A stretch of DNA of 64,000 bases. Origin: Smittia aterrima (Eukaryota; Arthropoda; Insecta; Diptera; Chironomidae). The stretch lies in the NCBI GenBank assembly GCA_033063855.1, contig CP093831.1, positions 4,836,001-4,900,000 on the forward strand. The letters are read 5' to 3'. Made by a program: the position numbers and the translations under genes. The notes under the pieces were generated by a model. That model was not told where the DNA came from and made no database searches. It saw only the letters and a list, made by a program, of their open reading frames with translations. Every line of letters begins with the position of its first letter. The first letter of the stretch is position 1. Below, one piece after another: positions 36,088 through 47,379 of the stretch.

Positions 36088-36638
36088 ATGTCTTCAAATT
36101 CAAGTTATTCTGTAGCTAGAAGCTACGCATTGAGCTCTGATACTAATTCTTTATCGAATATTGATGAGGAAGCCCAAGACGATTATAAGAAATTGCCAGG
36201 AATTTCATTCAGCTTTTGGCTTAACTCTAAATTGTAAAAGCTTCAACTGAAACTTTTCGATTCAACGACATTCTTAATTACAGAAAGCTTGAGAAAGAGA
36301 GGAAACAGTTCGAGCAAGCAAAAGAAAACTATTTATCAAATAAAATCCAGAATCTAAGAAAACAACAAGAAATAATTTCTAGACAGAAAGTTTCGCAATG
36401 GACATTGAAAAAACAAGCTGAGTCTGAAGAATTACAAAGTAAAAGATTTGAACTGAGAAAGTTACTCCTCGAGAGACTTTTAAATCATCAAGCTAAGCGT
36501 CCAAAACTCAAAAAGAAAATCGATTTTCAAGTTTGGTTGAGTCACAAGAAATCTCTCAAGAAAAAGCTTCAACGTTATCAAACCATTAGCACAATTGAAA
36601 AGCTTTTAATTAAAAGATCGTGGTTCGTGATCACATAG
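36088..36638 (+). CDS. small coiled-coil protein with repeated W..K motifs (CCDC34-like?)
   Basis: Two-exon gene, 36088-36233 and 36284-36638, 166 aa; the 50 bp intron has GTAAAA donor and TTACAG acceptor and joins in frame (NSK-L-KLEKERK). Residues 1-40 are Ser/Asp/Glu-rich; the remainder is a highly charged K/E/Q/R helix, almost certainly coiled coil. Three spaced tryptophan motifs occur: FSFWLNSKLKLEKE, VSQWTLKKQAESE and FQVWLSHKKSLKKK. The F..WL..K pattern is reminiscent of CCDC34/CCDC181/MAP9-type microtubule- or cilium-associated proteins, but that assignment is weak. Its own poly(A) signal is at 36689-36694, and Hrb27C starts only 213 bp downstream. The start is the first ATG (ATCGAAAATG) after the CRMP signal. 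Codon use and clean splice phases support a real gene despite its small size. Confidence 0.7.
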
Positions 36639-36688
36639 AACTCTTTTCGTATTCAAAATCATATTTCATTGACGAAATCCCCTTGAAA

Positions 36689-36694
36689 AATAAA
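36689..36694 (+). terminator. poly(A) signal of the small coiled-coil gene
   Basis: AATAAA 50 bp after the stop at 36638, well before the Hrb27C start at 36852. Confidence 0.6.
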
Positions 36695-36713
36695 AATTCA
36701 CGCGCTGCTGAAT

Positions 36714-36725
36714 TGCTGATCAGCA
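36714..36725. promoter_or_regulatory. palindrome TGCTGATCAGCA upstream of Hrb27C
   Basis: Perfect 12 bp palindrome of two abutting TGCTGA half-sites, 127 bp upstream of the Hrb27C ATG. Maf recognition elements have the same half-sites but with one or two bases between them, so binding is only a suggestion. Confidence 0.3.
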
Positions 36726-36851
36726 GTTTTCTTGAACTTTCAAGCTCACACATACAACAATATTCTTCGCTGCAAAACATTATTTGAGTTTTTAAGGACT
36801 TTCTCTTTTTAAGCTAAATTTAAGTGCTATAATTAAGATTTTATTGATAAA

Positions 36852-38554
36852 ATGATTTCTCAAAAGGATAACGAAGAAGGGAAATTATTTGTTGGCGGTG
36901 AGTGATTCGATTTAATTCATTTTCTTCGATTTTGTTTCGATCGCATTGTGGCGTGCGCTGAATATGGTGGACGAAACATTCTTCAACAACATCACGATGC
37001 CGAGAGAAAAGTTTTTTTCTATTTGTGCTTTGCCGATCGAAATATTTTCATTTGTTTGTTTGTCGACAAAATGTTTTTTCGATCCAATGACCGATAACGG
37101 AATTTTCAAGAAGCCCTGAAGATGTAACCAAAAATAATGTGAAAACTCATTTTTGTTTATCGCATTTTCTCGCTTTCCCTCCTAAAACTTTGAAAATGTC
37201 TCATAAATTTTATTTTCATCTTTTTAGGCTTGAGCTGGGACACTCAATCGGAGAGTTTGCAGCGTTACTTTAGCCGCTATGGAGAGGTCATCGATTGTGT
37301 TGTAATGAAGAATAATGAAACAGGCAGATCCAGAGGATTTGGATTTATGTGAGTCATCAACATTGAAAATTACTCAGAAACGATAACTAATGGTGTTATT
37401 TTTAGAACTTTTGCTGATCCTGATAACGTTCAACGAGCTTTGGAGAATTGTCCTCATAACTTGGATGGACGCACCATAGATCCAAAGTAAGTTACCATTT
37501 TATGAAGATAACTCACATATTAACCGATCTCTTTTATAGACCCTGCAACCCTCGCTCGCTGCATAAACCGAAACGATCAAATGCTGGATATCCGAAGGTA
37601 TTCCTTGGAGGACTACCTGCTAATGTCACCGAAAGTGATTTGCGGTCATTTTTCGGACGATATGGTCAAGTAATGGAAGTTGTTATTATGTACGATCAAG
37701 AGAAGAAGAAGAGTCGCGGTTTTGGGTTCTTGTCGGTAAGTTCAAACATTTCTTTCACATATGTTAAATGATTTGAGATGCTAACAATCTTCTTCTTACA
37801 GTTTGACAATGATGCAGCTGTTGATCGAGCGACTGCCGATCACTTCATCAATTTAAACGGCAAGCAAGTTGAAATCAAGAAAGCGGAGCCTCGTGATGGT
37901 TCAGCCAATCATATGGGAGGAATGCAGATGGATCCTGGCCAGTCTATGGGCGGAGGCTCTCATTGGGGTGGCCCCATCATGGGAAATGGAACTTTCCCAA
38001 TTGGACTTCCTAATATGAACAACACCGGCTTTCAGCAGTGGAACACTTCTCAATCTGGTTACAACTATGGATCGTCGACTGCATCTAATCCTTCATTTGG
38101 AGCTTGGCCTCAGCAATGGGGAAACAACAACTATGGTGTTCCACCTCATCAAGCTCAGCAGTCTGCTCAAGGTTATGGCGCTTATGATTATGGGGCTTAT
38201 AACTCGGCAGCTGCAGCAGCAAACCCTGGCAACTATGGAGCCAATGGTGGAAATTGGAATTCGTGGAATCCTAACATTACGAATGTTGCGCCAAATGCTG
38301 GCTCAGCCACTGGCTCAACAGCTGAGATGTATCCGCATCGTCCGCAATCAGGACATAACATGCACGCAGCTCCACCTCAAACTGGAAATATCTCGAAGCC
38401 AGGGTCAGATTATAACGGCGGTGCGGCTTACGGAAATGGAGCTGCTGCTTATGGTAACTATTACAATGAGCAACAAGCGCCTCCAGCACCATTCAGTAAT
38501 CAAAACAGACCACGTTCTTACGGTGGAAACAACGAGCAATATCCAGCATTCTAA
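36852..38554 (+). CDS. Hrb27C: Hrb27C/Hrp48, DAZAP1-type hnRNP with two RRMs
   Basis: Nuclear and cytoplasmic RNA-binding protein; in Drosophila it acts in splicing, localisation and translational control of mRNAs such as oskar and gurken. Exons: 36852-36897, 37228-37348, 37406-37486, 37540-37735, 37802-38554; 398 aa. RRM1 is about residues 12-88 (RNP2 KLFVGGLSW, RNP1 RSRGFGFITF) and RRM2 about 104-180 (KVFLGGLP, KSRGFGFLSF), with the diagnostic linker DGRTIDPKPCNPRSLHKPKR and the post-RRM block NLNGKQVEIKKAEPRDGS. The C-terminal 200 residues are low-complexity, rich in G, N, Q, Y, A and P, as in the family. Three of the introns are short; the first (330 bp) interrupts the first RRM after the RNP2 motif. 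The stop lies about 990 bp from the convergent figl1 stop. Confidence 0.95.
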
Positions 38555-39490
38555 AAAGAGAGTTCTTTGACATATGTTGCGAGAACTCACGACAAAAACT
38601 CAATTAGTTCTTTCTTTAAGAAAAGAAAACTTATCATTCAACCCGATTATGATTTTATATAATTTTTTGTCTTCTCTCAAAGTTTCATCATGATTATGCA
38701 TAAATTTTCTGACCTCAATCCTTCACACACGACTCCACATAAAAACCTGCGCAAGCTGACTGATCCAAAATCATGTTTAATTCTCTTAAGTAATTAACGT
38801 TTTATACAAAACAAATTTTGTACGAATCAAATATAATTTCTACTGTGTTTTAAAACGCAGTTTATTAGTATTTTTACTGTTTATTGAATGCCCTTGACAT
38901 CGCGAAGGTTTCTATTTGTCCTCAAAATCATTCATCCCAAATTGTTATTTTTTTAATTGAACACAAAAAAAGTAAATCATAAGGTGCGAAAATAGATTTA
39001 AATTTGATGGTAACAAAATATTAATCTGGGACCGTCCCGGTCGATTCCTTCGTCTAGAACTTTATTAAAGAAACATGATTGCGCGCGAAAAAAAAAAGTT
39101 TTTAATGGTCAAATCGAAGAGTTATAGTGGTTATGGTTTACTTAGCCTAAGAATTTGTTGCAACCATTTTAATTCCTGATCCAGGATCATATTTTCACAA
39201 CAAAATTCCCCAAAATGGATAAAGCAAAAATCTTCATTCCAATAAGCACTCTAATGAATTAAGATGAACATTTTTTTAAAAAAAGAAACAAACAAACAAG
39301 AAAACAGAAAATGATACAAACACATTAATATAACAATCCTTTTTTACACTCACAAAATAAGATGAAACAAATGATAAGAGTACATTTTTTTACAAAGAAG
39401 CGAGAGGAGAAAAGAAATCAAGGAGAAAACTTTCAAATTTATTTTTTGACAAATTGTAAAGAGGAAATATTATGAAAGCTGAAAAATTTT

Positions 39491-39496
39491 AATAAA
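39491..39496 (+). terminator. candidate Hrb27C polyadenylation signal
   Basis: AATAAA about 940 bp after the Hrb27C stop; the last canonical signal before the figl1 coding end. Confidence 0.45.
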
Positions 39497-39533
39497 AAAA
39501 AAATATTAAGAAAATTATTTTGTCTTTTGAAGT

Positions 39534-39539
39534 TTTATT
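39534..39539 (-). terminator. figl1 polyadenylation signal
   Basis: AATAAA on the minus strand one base after the figl1 stop codon at 39541, giving a very short 3' UTR if used. Confidence 0.5.
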
Positions 39540-39540
39540 C

Positions 39541-41473
39541 TTAAGATTCAGTGCTTCCGTAGAGATTATTCCATTCGATGTAGGCGTCAAGTTGTTCCGA
39601 CGAAACGCTCGGTTTGGTTTTCTTCAGACTAATGATAAAATCAGCATAAACGACAGGTCGAAGCTGTGGGGAAAGGAACTATAATTATGAGATGAGTCAA
39701 ACAAATGATTATTGCTTACGCTTGTGATGTTTTTGTATTCAGATTGTGGAATCTCATAGAGTGGACACATTACAACGGTTTCAAGAAGAGTTTTGATGTC
39801 AGCACCGGAGAATCCTTCAGTTTTATTTGCAACTTCTAGAATCTCATCATCGCTTATTAAGATGTCATCACTCTGGATCAACTTTTTGATGAGCTCATAA
39901 CGGGTCTAAAAAAAATTCTTATGTTAATGTTTCAAAGCAATTCAATTAACTTTACCACACGATCTGGAAGTGGAATGTAAAGACGTTTGGAGAAACGACG
40001 ACGAGCAGCAAAGTCGAGTTCTTGAGGACAGTTAGTTGCAGCAACTACGATAACGTTATCGTCAGTAGATGTTGTTGTTCCTTCGAACTGAAGAAAAAAT
40101 TCGGTTTTCAATCTTCGACTACTTTCATGCTCGGTATCGCTGCGTTGTTTCAGAATCGAATCGATTTCATCGATAAATATAACCGAAGGCTGTTTGACTC
40201 TGGCGTATAAAAACAAAGCTTTGATGAGTTTTTCGCCTTCTCCAATCCATTTTGAAGTTAACGACGAGGAAGAAATACTGAAGAAAGTTGCGTTGGAGTC
40301 TGATGCGATACATTTGCTGATCAAAGTCTTTCCTGTTCCTGGAGGTCCAAACAACAAAATTCCTTTTGGAGCTTTTCGTAAACTGCTTTTATTTAGTCCT
40401 GTGATGAGTGTTGGTAGAAGAAGAGCACAGCGAATTATTTTCTTTACTTCCTCCAAACCAGCGAGATCATCAAACGTAACACCATCTTTGACATCAACAA
40501 TTTCATTTTTGATAATCTCCAAAAGATTTGGATCGACATTTTTCAAAAGTGGATGATTCATTTCGTCATCAACTTCCATTTTTTCTGGATTTTGAGCTGG
40601 AGTTTTTTCCTGTTGCTTTGAAAGTGTAGTGGCTTGATTGATTTTGATTGATGTCATTCCGAGAGTTTTTCCTCCGATTGGTCGATAACCAGAACTTGAA
40701 GCTTTCATTGAGTTTTGAAGATTGAGTTGATGACTTGCTGTAGTGAATTCGGGTTTCCATGGGCCATTTCTATTCGATGAGCTTTCAGACGATTGAGTTT
40801 TTATGATTTGCTCTGAAGTCTTTGAAACGATTGGAGCGTTGAACTTAGTTGTTGTTTCTTTCGGGACGTTTGAAACTGAATTTTGACATCGTTGGAAATT
40901 GTTTTCTACCATCGACAATAATTTTGGTCGTTTCTCTGATAGTTGGTGGTTATTAGCGATTTGAGTATGATTGCCATTTGACGATGCTTGAAAGTTTGGA
41001 CATTGAGTTAACTCTTCGTCTTCTAATATTCTCATCAATTCGGCGTCAATATCGTTAGCATTGTACAAAACAACTTTATCATTGTTACTTTTGTTATCAA
41101 ACAAATCTCTAACATCTTCGTCAGTCACTCGGCTTTTCTGGCAATCTTTGTTATTGTTGGGGCATTTGATGATGTTCTTAATTTCTTGCAGAGCTTCGTC
41201 GTTCATCTTGAAAGGTGGAATGCTTGTTTCTGTTTCAGGAATGTTTGCTTGGTATTTGTCAGATAGAGTGATCTTGCTGTATTCTTTTAAGTATGGGAGA
41301 CTCAGAGCTAAAGCTTCTTCATTACTTCGCCTGTAAAATTAAAATATTTTTGAAAAGTATTTAAAATATTTGTTTATGGATAATTACTTTTTGACAACAC
41401 TTGCTTCTAAATAAGTTAAGGCACTTTTACTTAAAGCTTTGATTGCTTTTACTTTAAGATCTTGATTTTCCAT
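39541..41473 (-). CDS. Figl1: Fidgetin-like 1 AAA ATPase
   Basis: AAA ATPase of the meiotic clade (fidgetin/spastin/katanin); FIGL1 acts in recombination repair, removing RAD51 filaments, and has also been linked to microtubules. Exons: 41473-41388, 41330-39956, 39905-39720, 39663-39541; 589 aa. The N-terminal 300 residues are polar and poorly conserved. The AAA core starts near DGVTFDDLAGLEEVKKII; Walker A GPPGTGKT is about residue 355, Walker B VIFIDEID about 413, followed by HESSRRLKTEFFLQFEG and the FIGL1-typical ARRRFSKRLYIPLPDR. The tail FSGADIKTLL...RPVVYADF...WNNLYGSTES matches the C-terminal helix of FIGL1. The initiator ATG starts MENQDLKVK and lies 144 bp from the divergent RNF146-like ATG. 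The katanin/spastin MIT domain is absent, which supports FIGL1. Confidence 0.9.
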
Positions 41474-41617
41474 GTTGTCGCGTATTTTATTTCTTGAGAT
41501 TGTTTCGCGCTTAATGAATTAGAGAGGTTGCCAATTCTTTCTCACAAAAAAAAAACAAAGTCGACTGAACAAACTCGTCTGTAATAAAATAAGAAAACAA
41601 ATATTCAATGTAGAGCA
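41474..41617. promoter_or_regulatory. bidirectional promoter, figl1 / RNF146-like
   Basis: Only 144 bp separate two divergent start codons (41473 minus, 41618 plus), so both core promoters and leaders must fit here. No TATA box is visible on either strand. Confidence 0.6.
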
Positions 41618-42218
41618 ATGGATGATGACGCAGAGTGCCCAATCTGCTTACAAAAGCTTCTCTATCCAGTAACACTTCCTTGCAAGTAAGAACGAATAAC
41701 AAATTTACAATGTTTCCTTTGTTTGTTAATGTTTTGAAATTTTCAGACACCAGTTTTGCTTTCTCTGCGTAAAAGGAATAAGAACTGCAAGCACTTCGCC
41801 TCAAAAGAAATGCGCAATGTGTAGATTGGATTTCTCCATCGACGAAATTATCGAACAAGATCGATTCGAAGTGGAACAGGACAAGTCAGATCATCCAGTT
41901 TGGTTTTACTCTGGAAAGAACGATGGCTGGTGGCAATACGACGACAGAACCTCAGCTGATATTGAAGAGGCCTACCAGGATCCATCAAAGCAGATCGTTG
42001 AAGTTTATGTCGCTGGCTTTTTGTATACAGTTGACTTTCAGAAAAACATTCAATACAGATCTTCAGCTCCAAATCGTCATCGAAATATTAAGCGGGAAGC
42101 TCCCGAATCAAACAAGAAACATCTGAACATTAAAGGAGTCGCAGGAATAAGACTTCCAAGTAAATCGAATGTCGAGAACAAAGTAGATAGCTCAAATCAA
42201 GCAGGTCCTTCCACATAA
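41618..42218 (+). CDS. RNF146/Iduna-like RING-WWE E3 ubiquitin ligase
   Basis: Poly(ADP-ribose)-dependent E3 ligase; RNF146 reads iso-ADP-ribose through its WWE domain and ubiquitinates tankyrase targets such as Axin. Two exons, 41618-41685 and 41747-42218, 179 aa. The RING (residues 7-50) reads CPICLQK...LPCKHQFCFLCVKG...KKCAMCR, a C3HC4 pattern split by the 61 bp intron. The WWE domain (about 75-130) has WFYSGKNDGWWQYDDRTSADIEEAY and ends VAGFLYTVDF. The 48-residue tail is basic and unstructured. This is about half the length of human RNF146 (about 358 aa), which has a longer tail. It runs convergent to Ube4b, with stop codons 206 bp apart, and shares a short promoter with figl1. Confidence 0.92.
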
Positions 42219-42395
42219 ACAAATCGTTGTCTTCAGATCTGTTAATCCAAGGACAAACTTAAAAACATTTATAATTCGAAACTGAATACATGTGATATAA
42301 AAGAAATTATTGTTTTTCCTCTAAATTTATTTGAGAAATCTTGAAAAATTGGCGTTTTACAATAACAAAAGAGAATATTCACGTAATTCATGTTT

Positions 42396-42401
42396 TTTAT
42401 T
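42396..42401 (-). terminator. Ube4b polyadenylation signal
   Basis: AATAAA on the minus strand 24 bp after the Ube4b stop. Confidence 0.55.
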
Positions 42402-42424
42402 TAAACATCTTTAAAAGATCCGTT

Positions 42425-45400
42425 TTAACCACCTCGCTTTGAGTTCTTCTCCTTCTTCCATGCCAAGATTTTCTCTTTCAGCTCGGGCACTAAAAGAAAG
42501 AAAGAAAAAATTAGTTTCTTATATTCGTCAATCAGTAAGTTCCTCTCACCTGGCTTCAGTTCTTCTTCAGTCAACGGTTGTCGATTGAAAGGATCAGTTT
42601 GACTATTAAGCAGATGCCGAGCGATGATTGATCTGTCCATTATAACACCTGAAGGAAGCTCGACAGGGTCGATCATGAGCGTATCCATCTATAAATTAAA
42701 ATGATTATTTTTCGTTCGTTTGTAAATCAATTTTTTACTTACAAGTGGATCTCTGAATTCATCAGGAGCATCAGCGTAATCGTCGTCATTCTTCTGGTTC
42801 ATTGTGTAGATCTCAGAAGCTTTCTGTAATAAGCTTCGGAACTTCTCAACTTCAATTGCCGATCGAATCCCATTCTTTTCGATTCTTGAAGCAGCTTCTT
42901 CAAAGAAGTGCTTCTCAAAGGAACGTTCGTCTTGCGCCAATGCGGCAGCAAATTCATCACAATTGAGGTGGATGTAGATATCAACCAACTGACCGAGCAA
43001 TCGTCTTGGCTCCCACCCGTAACGAGCGGGATTACGAACTTTCAGATTACTGCATTTCGGACCGCAAAGCTGATGAAGGTTGAAATTGAGCATTGAACTG
43101 AGACGATCAACAAGCTCTTTACGCAAGAAAGGTTCCTTGATGTCTGTTGTAAGATAATGAAACATGTCAACTGTTTCTTTTGCCAAAGTCAAATACGAGC
43201 GGCATTGTCTTTCATCCTGAGCTAACTGACGCTGTCGATTTGCCTGATCCTCTGATTCCACCTTAGCCCATTCCTCTTCGTTCATCATTAAACTTTGTAC
43301 GTCGTGAATCTTCTTCAAGTTTTCCAAACATTCATCAAGTAAGAATGTTGTGTCGTTCATTAACATGTTGATGAACTTGACAAATTGATTTCCATTCTTT
43401 GATTCGGTTATCATCATTTGACGATGCAATGGACTGTTCCACAAGCCTTTGAAAATGTGAGAAATGTGATAACGGATAGTGAATTTGTCGTAGAACTCTG
43501 TTGTTTGCCCAGTCTGTTCAACATCTACGTAGAACTTCATCAGTGCCGGGATCAAAGCCGTCTGAGTGAGCTCGTGATTCATCACCTAAAATGAAAAACT
43601 CATCAATCACTGAATTATGACAAGCGACATTTTCAATACAAACCATTTTGTAAACCTTCATTGTCGTTTGTTGGATGCTTGGCGAGATGACGAAAAGAAC
43701 TTCTACCAACTTGGCAGTGAGATAAGGATTTTTGATCAGGTGTGGAGCGCATACGAGCGAGAGAATCCACGTGACAATCGTCTGATCCATGCAATCGATT
43801 ATGACTTCAATTCGATTTCTAGAAATTTAAATAACAATTAGAAGAAATAATAATAAAACATTTGATTAAAAACTTACGTAAGAAGGAACAGCAAATAGTC
43901 AGCAATGTCTTCAATGTACCAAACGGGTAAAGAAGAGAAATCATTCGTGGCAGTAAGCTCACTCGACGGAATCGTGTTGTAGAAAGTGCCTTCGATTTTC
44001 TTTCGTCCTTCCATTTGGAACAAAACGTATTCACAAACAGAACTGTAAAATTGCAAGCAATTTCGATTCAATGCCGGATCTAAGATTATGATCTCCATTG
44101 TGTTTTTGGCTTTCGTTAGCTTCTTAATGCGACTTGCCCACTTATCTCTTGCTTGCTTATTGCGTCGTCCCTGCGGAGTATTTTCCCATCGTGCTCTTGT
44201 AGCGTTCAGTTCATCGACCATTCTCTGAAGTTCCTTGATAGCTCGCAATCTTTTGTGATAGCGAGAGATCGCAGGGATTATACCAAGATGGTGAGCATGG
44301 AGTGTAAAGAACCAGCAATGAGAAACAAACTTTGGTTCCTCCCATTGAATTTCTTCTTTAAGCTTCTCCATATGATTTGTAAATTCTGAACTTTCGAATC
44401 GAAGCTTGGTATCGTCGTCAATATTCACCAACGATTGAGGATGGAACGGATACAACGGATCGATTCTGTCAAGTTTCACTTTAAGTGACAACTGTTGAAG
44501 TACAGCCATCAAATTTAGCATGAATCCGTCTTGCGCAAGGCTTCTCTCATCTGCATTGTACTGTGTTCGTTTAGCGTTATGTTTCAAAAGCTCTCCAATG
44601 TATTTCAAAACAGTGTCGCGTGTATCTTTGTTCAGGATGAATGTGTAGAAGAGCTTGTGTAATAAAGTTCTCACGTAGTCAAGTTTTTGCTGTAGATCTA
44701 ACTGAATTACCGACTCAATGCTGTTGTTTTCATCATAGAACCGATCGTACACTAATATCGACACGGAAAGGAAGGGAGACAGATAAGAAATATGCGATAT
44801 TTCCCTTCCCGGTATGTCCGTGCAAAGCGTTGGCATGAATGTCGGATGACTAACAACCAAATTGCAAATTGGCTTCACGCTTTCGTTGTTGAGGAGACCC
44901 ATTGAAATGAGTTCAATTAGTCTATCGATCGAATGCGTGGGCAAGGTGAAAATAGATTTGATCTGCTTGCATCGCATATCCAAATAAATATCCTCGAGTA
45001 GAACGTTGAATATCTTGGTGAAACGTTTCGGATGATTGTTGTAGACCTCAGTCATCAAATGTCGTACAAAGTCTTGGTAGGAAATGGTCTCATCATACAT
45101 GATCTGAAGCAAAGGTGAGCGAGAGCGTGTCTCGACAGTACTTGAAGCTGTATCCGAATCAAAGATCCAAATGTGATCGAGAAGTGAAATTCCATTCTTA
45201 ACGATCTGACTACGACACTCGACGCTAACATCTGACTGCTGCTTGTTGCAAAGAGAGCGGTTGAAGGAAGATATCAAATAGTATAAAGCGGCTTCTCTGG
45301 CAGTGCAGGTTTTCGTTTGTTTTGGTCGTGAAGACTCGGCGAATGACGTTTCTTCAAAGTCCATTTCAATGTCGTCGTTACGCATTCGGCTTGAGAGGAT

Positions 45401-46246
45401 TTGATCAGAAACTGAACAAACTTCGACTTCCTTAGTCAACTCTGAGTTCAAAAACTTGCGAATCATTTCATTGAGGATTTCCGAGATGAGTTCTTTATGG
45501 TTTTCAGTCGACAGTGTTCCTTCGATAATCAATGCCATTGTGTCTTTAACAATGTTAAGTCCATCGCATTGCTCGCTCCATGTGACATCCAGAATTTGTG
45601 AAATTGATTTAAGAGCTCCGTCTTCTTGATTTTGTTCGTTGTCCTCAACCTCCATCCGGTCATCATGGGAAAGTTTAGTCTCACAGTCATCAGTCTCCAT
45701 TTTAGAGATTATATTCGATTGATTGCTGATATTCATGTTATTTTCAGACTTATCTTCCTTCTCTACCTGAAGAGCTGGCTGTGAAAGCTCTGAAAGGATT
45801 TTTTCCATAAACAAATGTAAAGGATTAGTTGAAATTTGATAAATACCTGCTAAGATGATGTTCTTGTTATCGTCTTTTCCAGTTTGAGCTGGTGACGACG
45901 GAGCTGTCTCAGTAGACATACTGTTGTTATTGTTGGTCGTCTCTTCAGCCTTTGACGTTTTTTGGTTACCTGACTCATCAGAATTTTCATTCGCGGAACT
46001 AACACCGAGTTTTCGTAAACGACGCAATCGAATCTGTTTATAATAAGCGAGAAATGTTTTGTAGGAAATGTATGAGCAGCGACGTTTAATTTTCTCAGAA
46101 GAAAGGTCAATGATTTTCTTTTTTTCTTAAGTTCGAGAAAAACAAAGAAAATCCTTCGCTTTGTTTTTATCCTGCTGAGAGATAGGAAAATGATCGCGTC
46201 TTACCTCTTGCTGCGTCAGCTGCTGCTGATCCTTGTCTTCTTCCAT
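42425..46246 (-). CDS. Ube4B: Ubiquitin conjugation factor E4 B (UFD2, U-box ligase)
   Basis: E3/E4 ligase that extends ubiquitin chains, working with the p97/VCP ATPase. Exons: 46246-46205, 46033-43878, 43818-43644, 43585-42743, 42688-42550, 42489-42425; 1139 aa. N-terminal residues 1-250 are polar and acidic with NQEDGALKSISQIL. The UFD2 core follows: LSYLSPFLSVSIL, DGFMLNLMAVLQQLSLKVKLDRIDPLYPFH, FTLHAHHLGIIPA, KNPYLTAKLVEVLF, EFYDKFTIRYHISHIFK, NDTTFLLDECLENLKKIH, MLNFNLHQLCGPK. The C-terminal U-box (about 1065-1135) reads DAPDEFRDPL-MDTLMIDPVELPSGVIMDR and LLNSQTDPFNRQPLTEEELKPVPELK; two short introns fall in it. Start MEEDKDQQQLTQQE then IRLRRLRKLG matches the short N-terminal helix of the family. 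No defect seen. Confidence 0.95.
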
Positions 46247-46917
46247 GTTTTCTTGACTATTCACTCACAGAAAACTTTAAGTCTCGATACGATAATTTCT
46301 TTGTTCAAACTTTTCTCTGCTCAAATTTTAATTTACCTCCACAACTATCTTCAAATTTTTACTTTAATGTTCCTAAGATACTAAGTTATAAAATTTGATT
46401 GAAGTACTTTCTACAGACAGATTCAATGTTGAAATGAAAGCAAAATTTCTTAGTTCTCTTATTATTCTCTAGACTTTTTGTTCAGTGAATCCAATTTTTT
46501 CTTCTTCGCTTTCTATTGACTCACAGAAAATATTTGTTTGTTCATTTAACTGAGATGATTGAAGATCTAAAAATATTCACAACTCTCTCAACTATTATGT
46601 TCTCACTTCACTGTTAAAACAAGAATGACTTGATAATATTTGAAACTTCGCTTTTTAAACAAATTTTTGAGAGAGACTTCATTAGAAGAGAGAATCTTAT
46701 CTTCTCTTTCTTTTCTTCGAAATCGTCAGGATTTCTTAGTCTAGCAAACAATTTTTTTGACCTGAAATAAAAGGTTAGATATGAACAGAAATTTTATTAT
46801 TTTTAAAATATTTTTTATTTTTCATTAAAATTTTAATGTTACATTCTTTGAATATTAGTAGTATGTATAATTTCTTTAAAAGTTTCGTGAATTATTTTTT
46901 ATTTTCGATTTAGGAAC
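46247..46917. other. intergenic: Ube4b promoter and orphan-gene 3' region
   Basis: 671 bp, very AT-rich. It holds the upstream region of Ube4b and the 3' UTR of the minus-strand orphan. An open frame at 46190-46384 is hydrophobic by chance. Nothing else seen. Confidence 0.6.
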
Positions 46918-47379
46918 CTAATCGCTTTCATTAAAATCCATGTTCAACTTCTTACGAGTTAAATTCTTCGCTGAGCTTGAACCGTTTGCTCCTGGAGAAG
47001 ACAAAATTGGGCTGCCATTGATGAATGCTTCGAAACATTCTGTACGAGTTTTCTTTGCATTGATATCATTCAAATAAGGAGTTGAAGAAGTGAAAGGAAA
47101 ATCTAAGATCACTTCTTGCGATTCACCAAAACCTGACGTGTCTGATGGAAACGATGCTGAGACGATATCAAAGAAGCTTGCAGGAGTTCGCTCCTTGTAA
47201 TGATTGTTAGCGAATTCTTCTTCGATTGAGTCGAGCATTTGATTAATCTCTTCCATGTTTGCTTCCGAATCTTTCTTACTAACGTATTTTCTATTTCCAC
47301 AGTGATCAATATAATAAATTAGGTCAGAATTGTCGCATGAAAAATCGTAAGATTTAAGAAAGTTTGCTGATGAATCCAT
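46918..47379 (-). CDS. single-exon orphan protein, 153 aa (internal start preferred)
   Basis: Function not recognised. The frame is open from an upstream ATG at 47478 (186 aa), but a TATA box and initiator place transcription start at about 47455, inside that longer frame; the first usable ATG is then 47379 (context GAAAAAATGGAT). The 153-residue product begins MDSSANFLKSYDF and is soluble, acidic in its middle (EANMEEINQMLDSIEEEF) and rich in Ser/Pro: KERTPASFF, SSTPYLND, NGSPILSSPG are proline-directed phosphorylation-type sites. It ends KNLTRKKLNMDFNESD. No signal peptide, membrane segment or zinc motif. Two cysteines are close together (SCDNSDLIYYIDHC). Intronless structure plus a strong TATA promoter suits a sharply regulated gene, such as an early-embryonic or stress gene, but that is inference. 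Confidence 0.55.
   Translation of the reverse strand: MDSSANFLKSYDFSCDNSDLIYYIDHCGNRKYVSKKDSEANMEEINQMLDSIEEEFANNHYKERTPASFFDIVSASFPSDTSGFGESQEVILDFPFTSSTPYLNDINAKKTRTECFEAFINGSPILSSPGANGSSSAKNLTRKKLNMDFNESD

Larger units (their letters stand above)
38555..39540. other. Hrb27C 3' UTR, convergent with figl1
   Basis: 986 bp, AT-rich with A-runs, no coding potential. AATAAA for Hrb27C at 39491-39496 and AATAAA for figl1 (minus) at 39539-39534 are under 50 bp apart, so the two transcripts probably overlap at their 3' ends. Confidence 0.65.
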
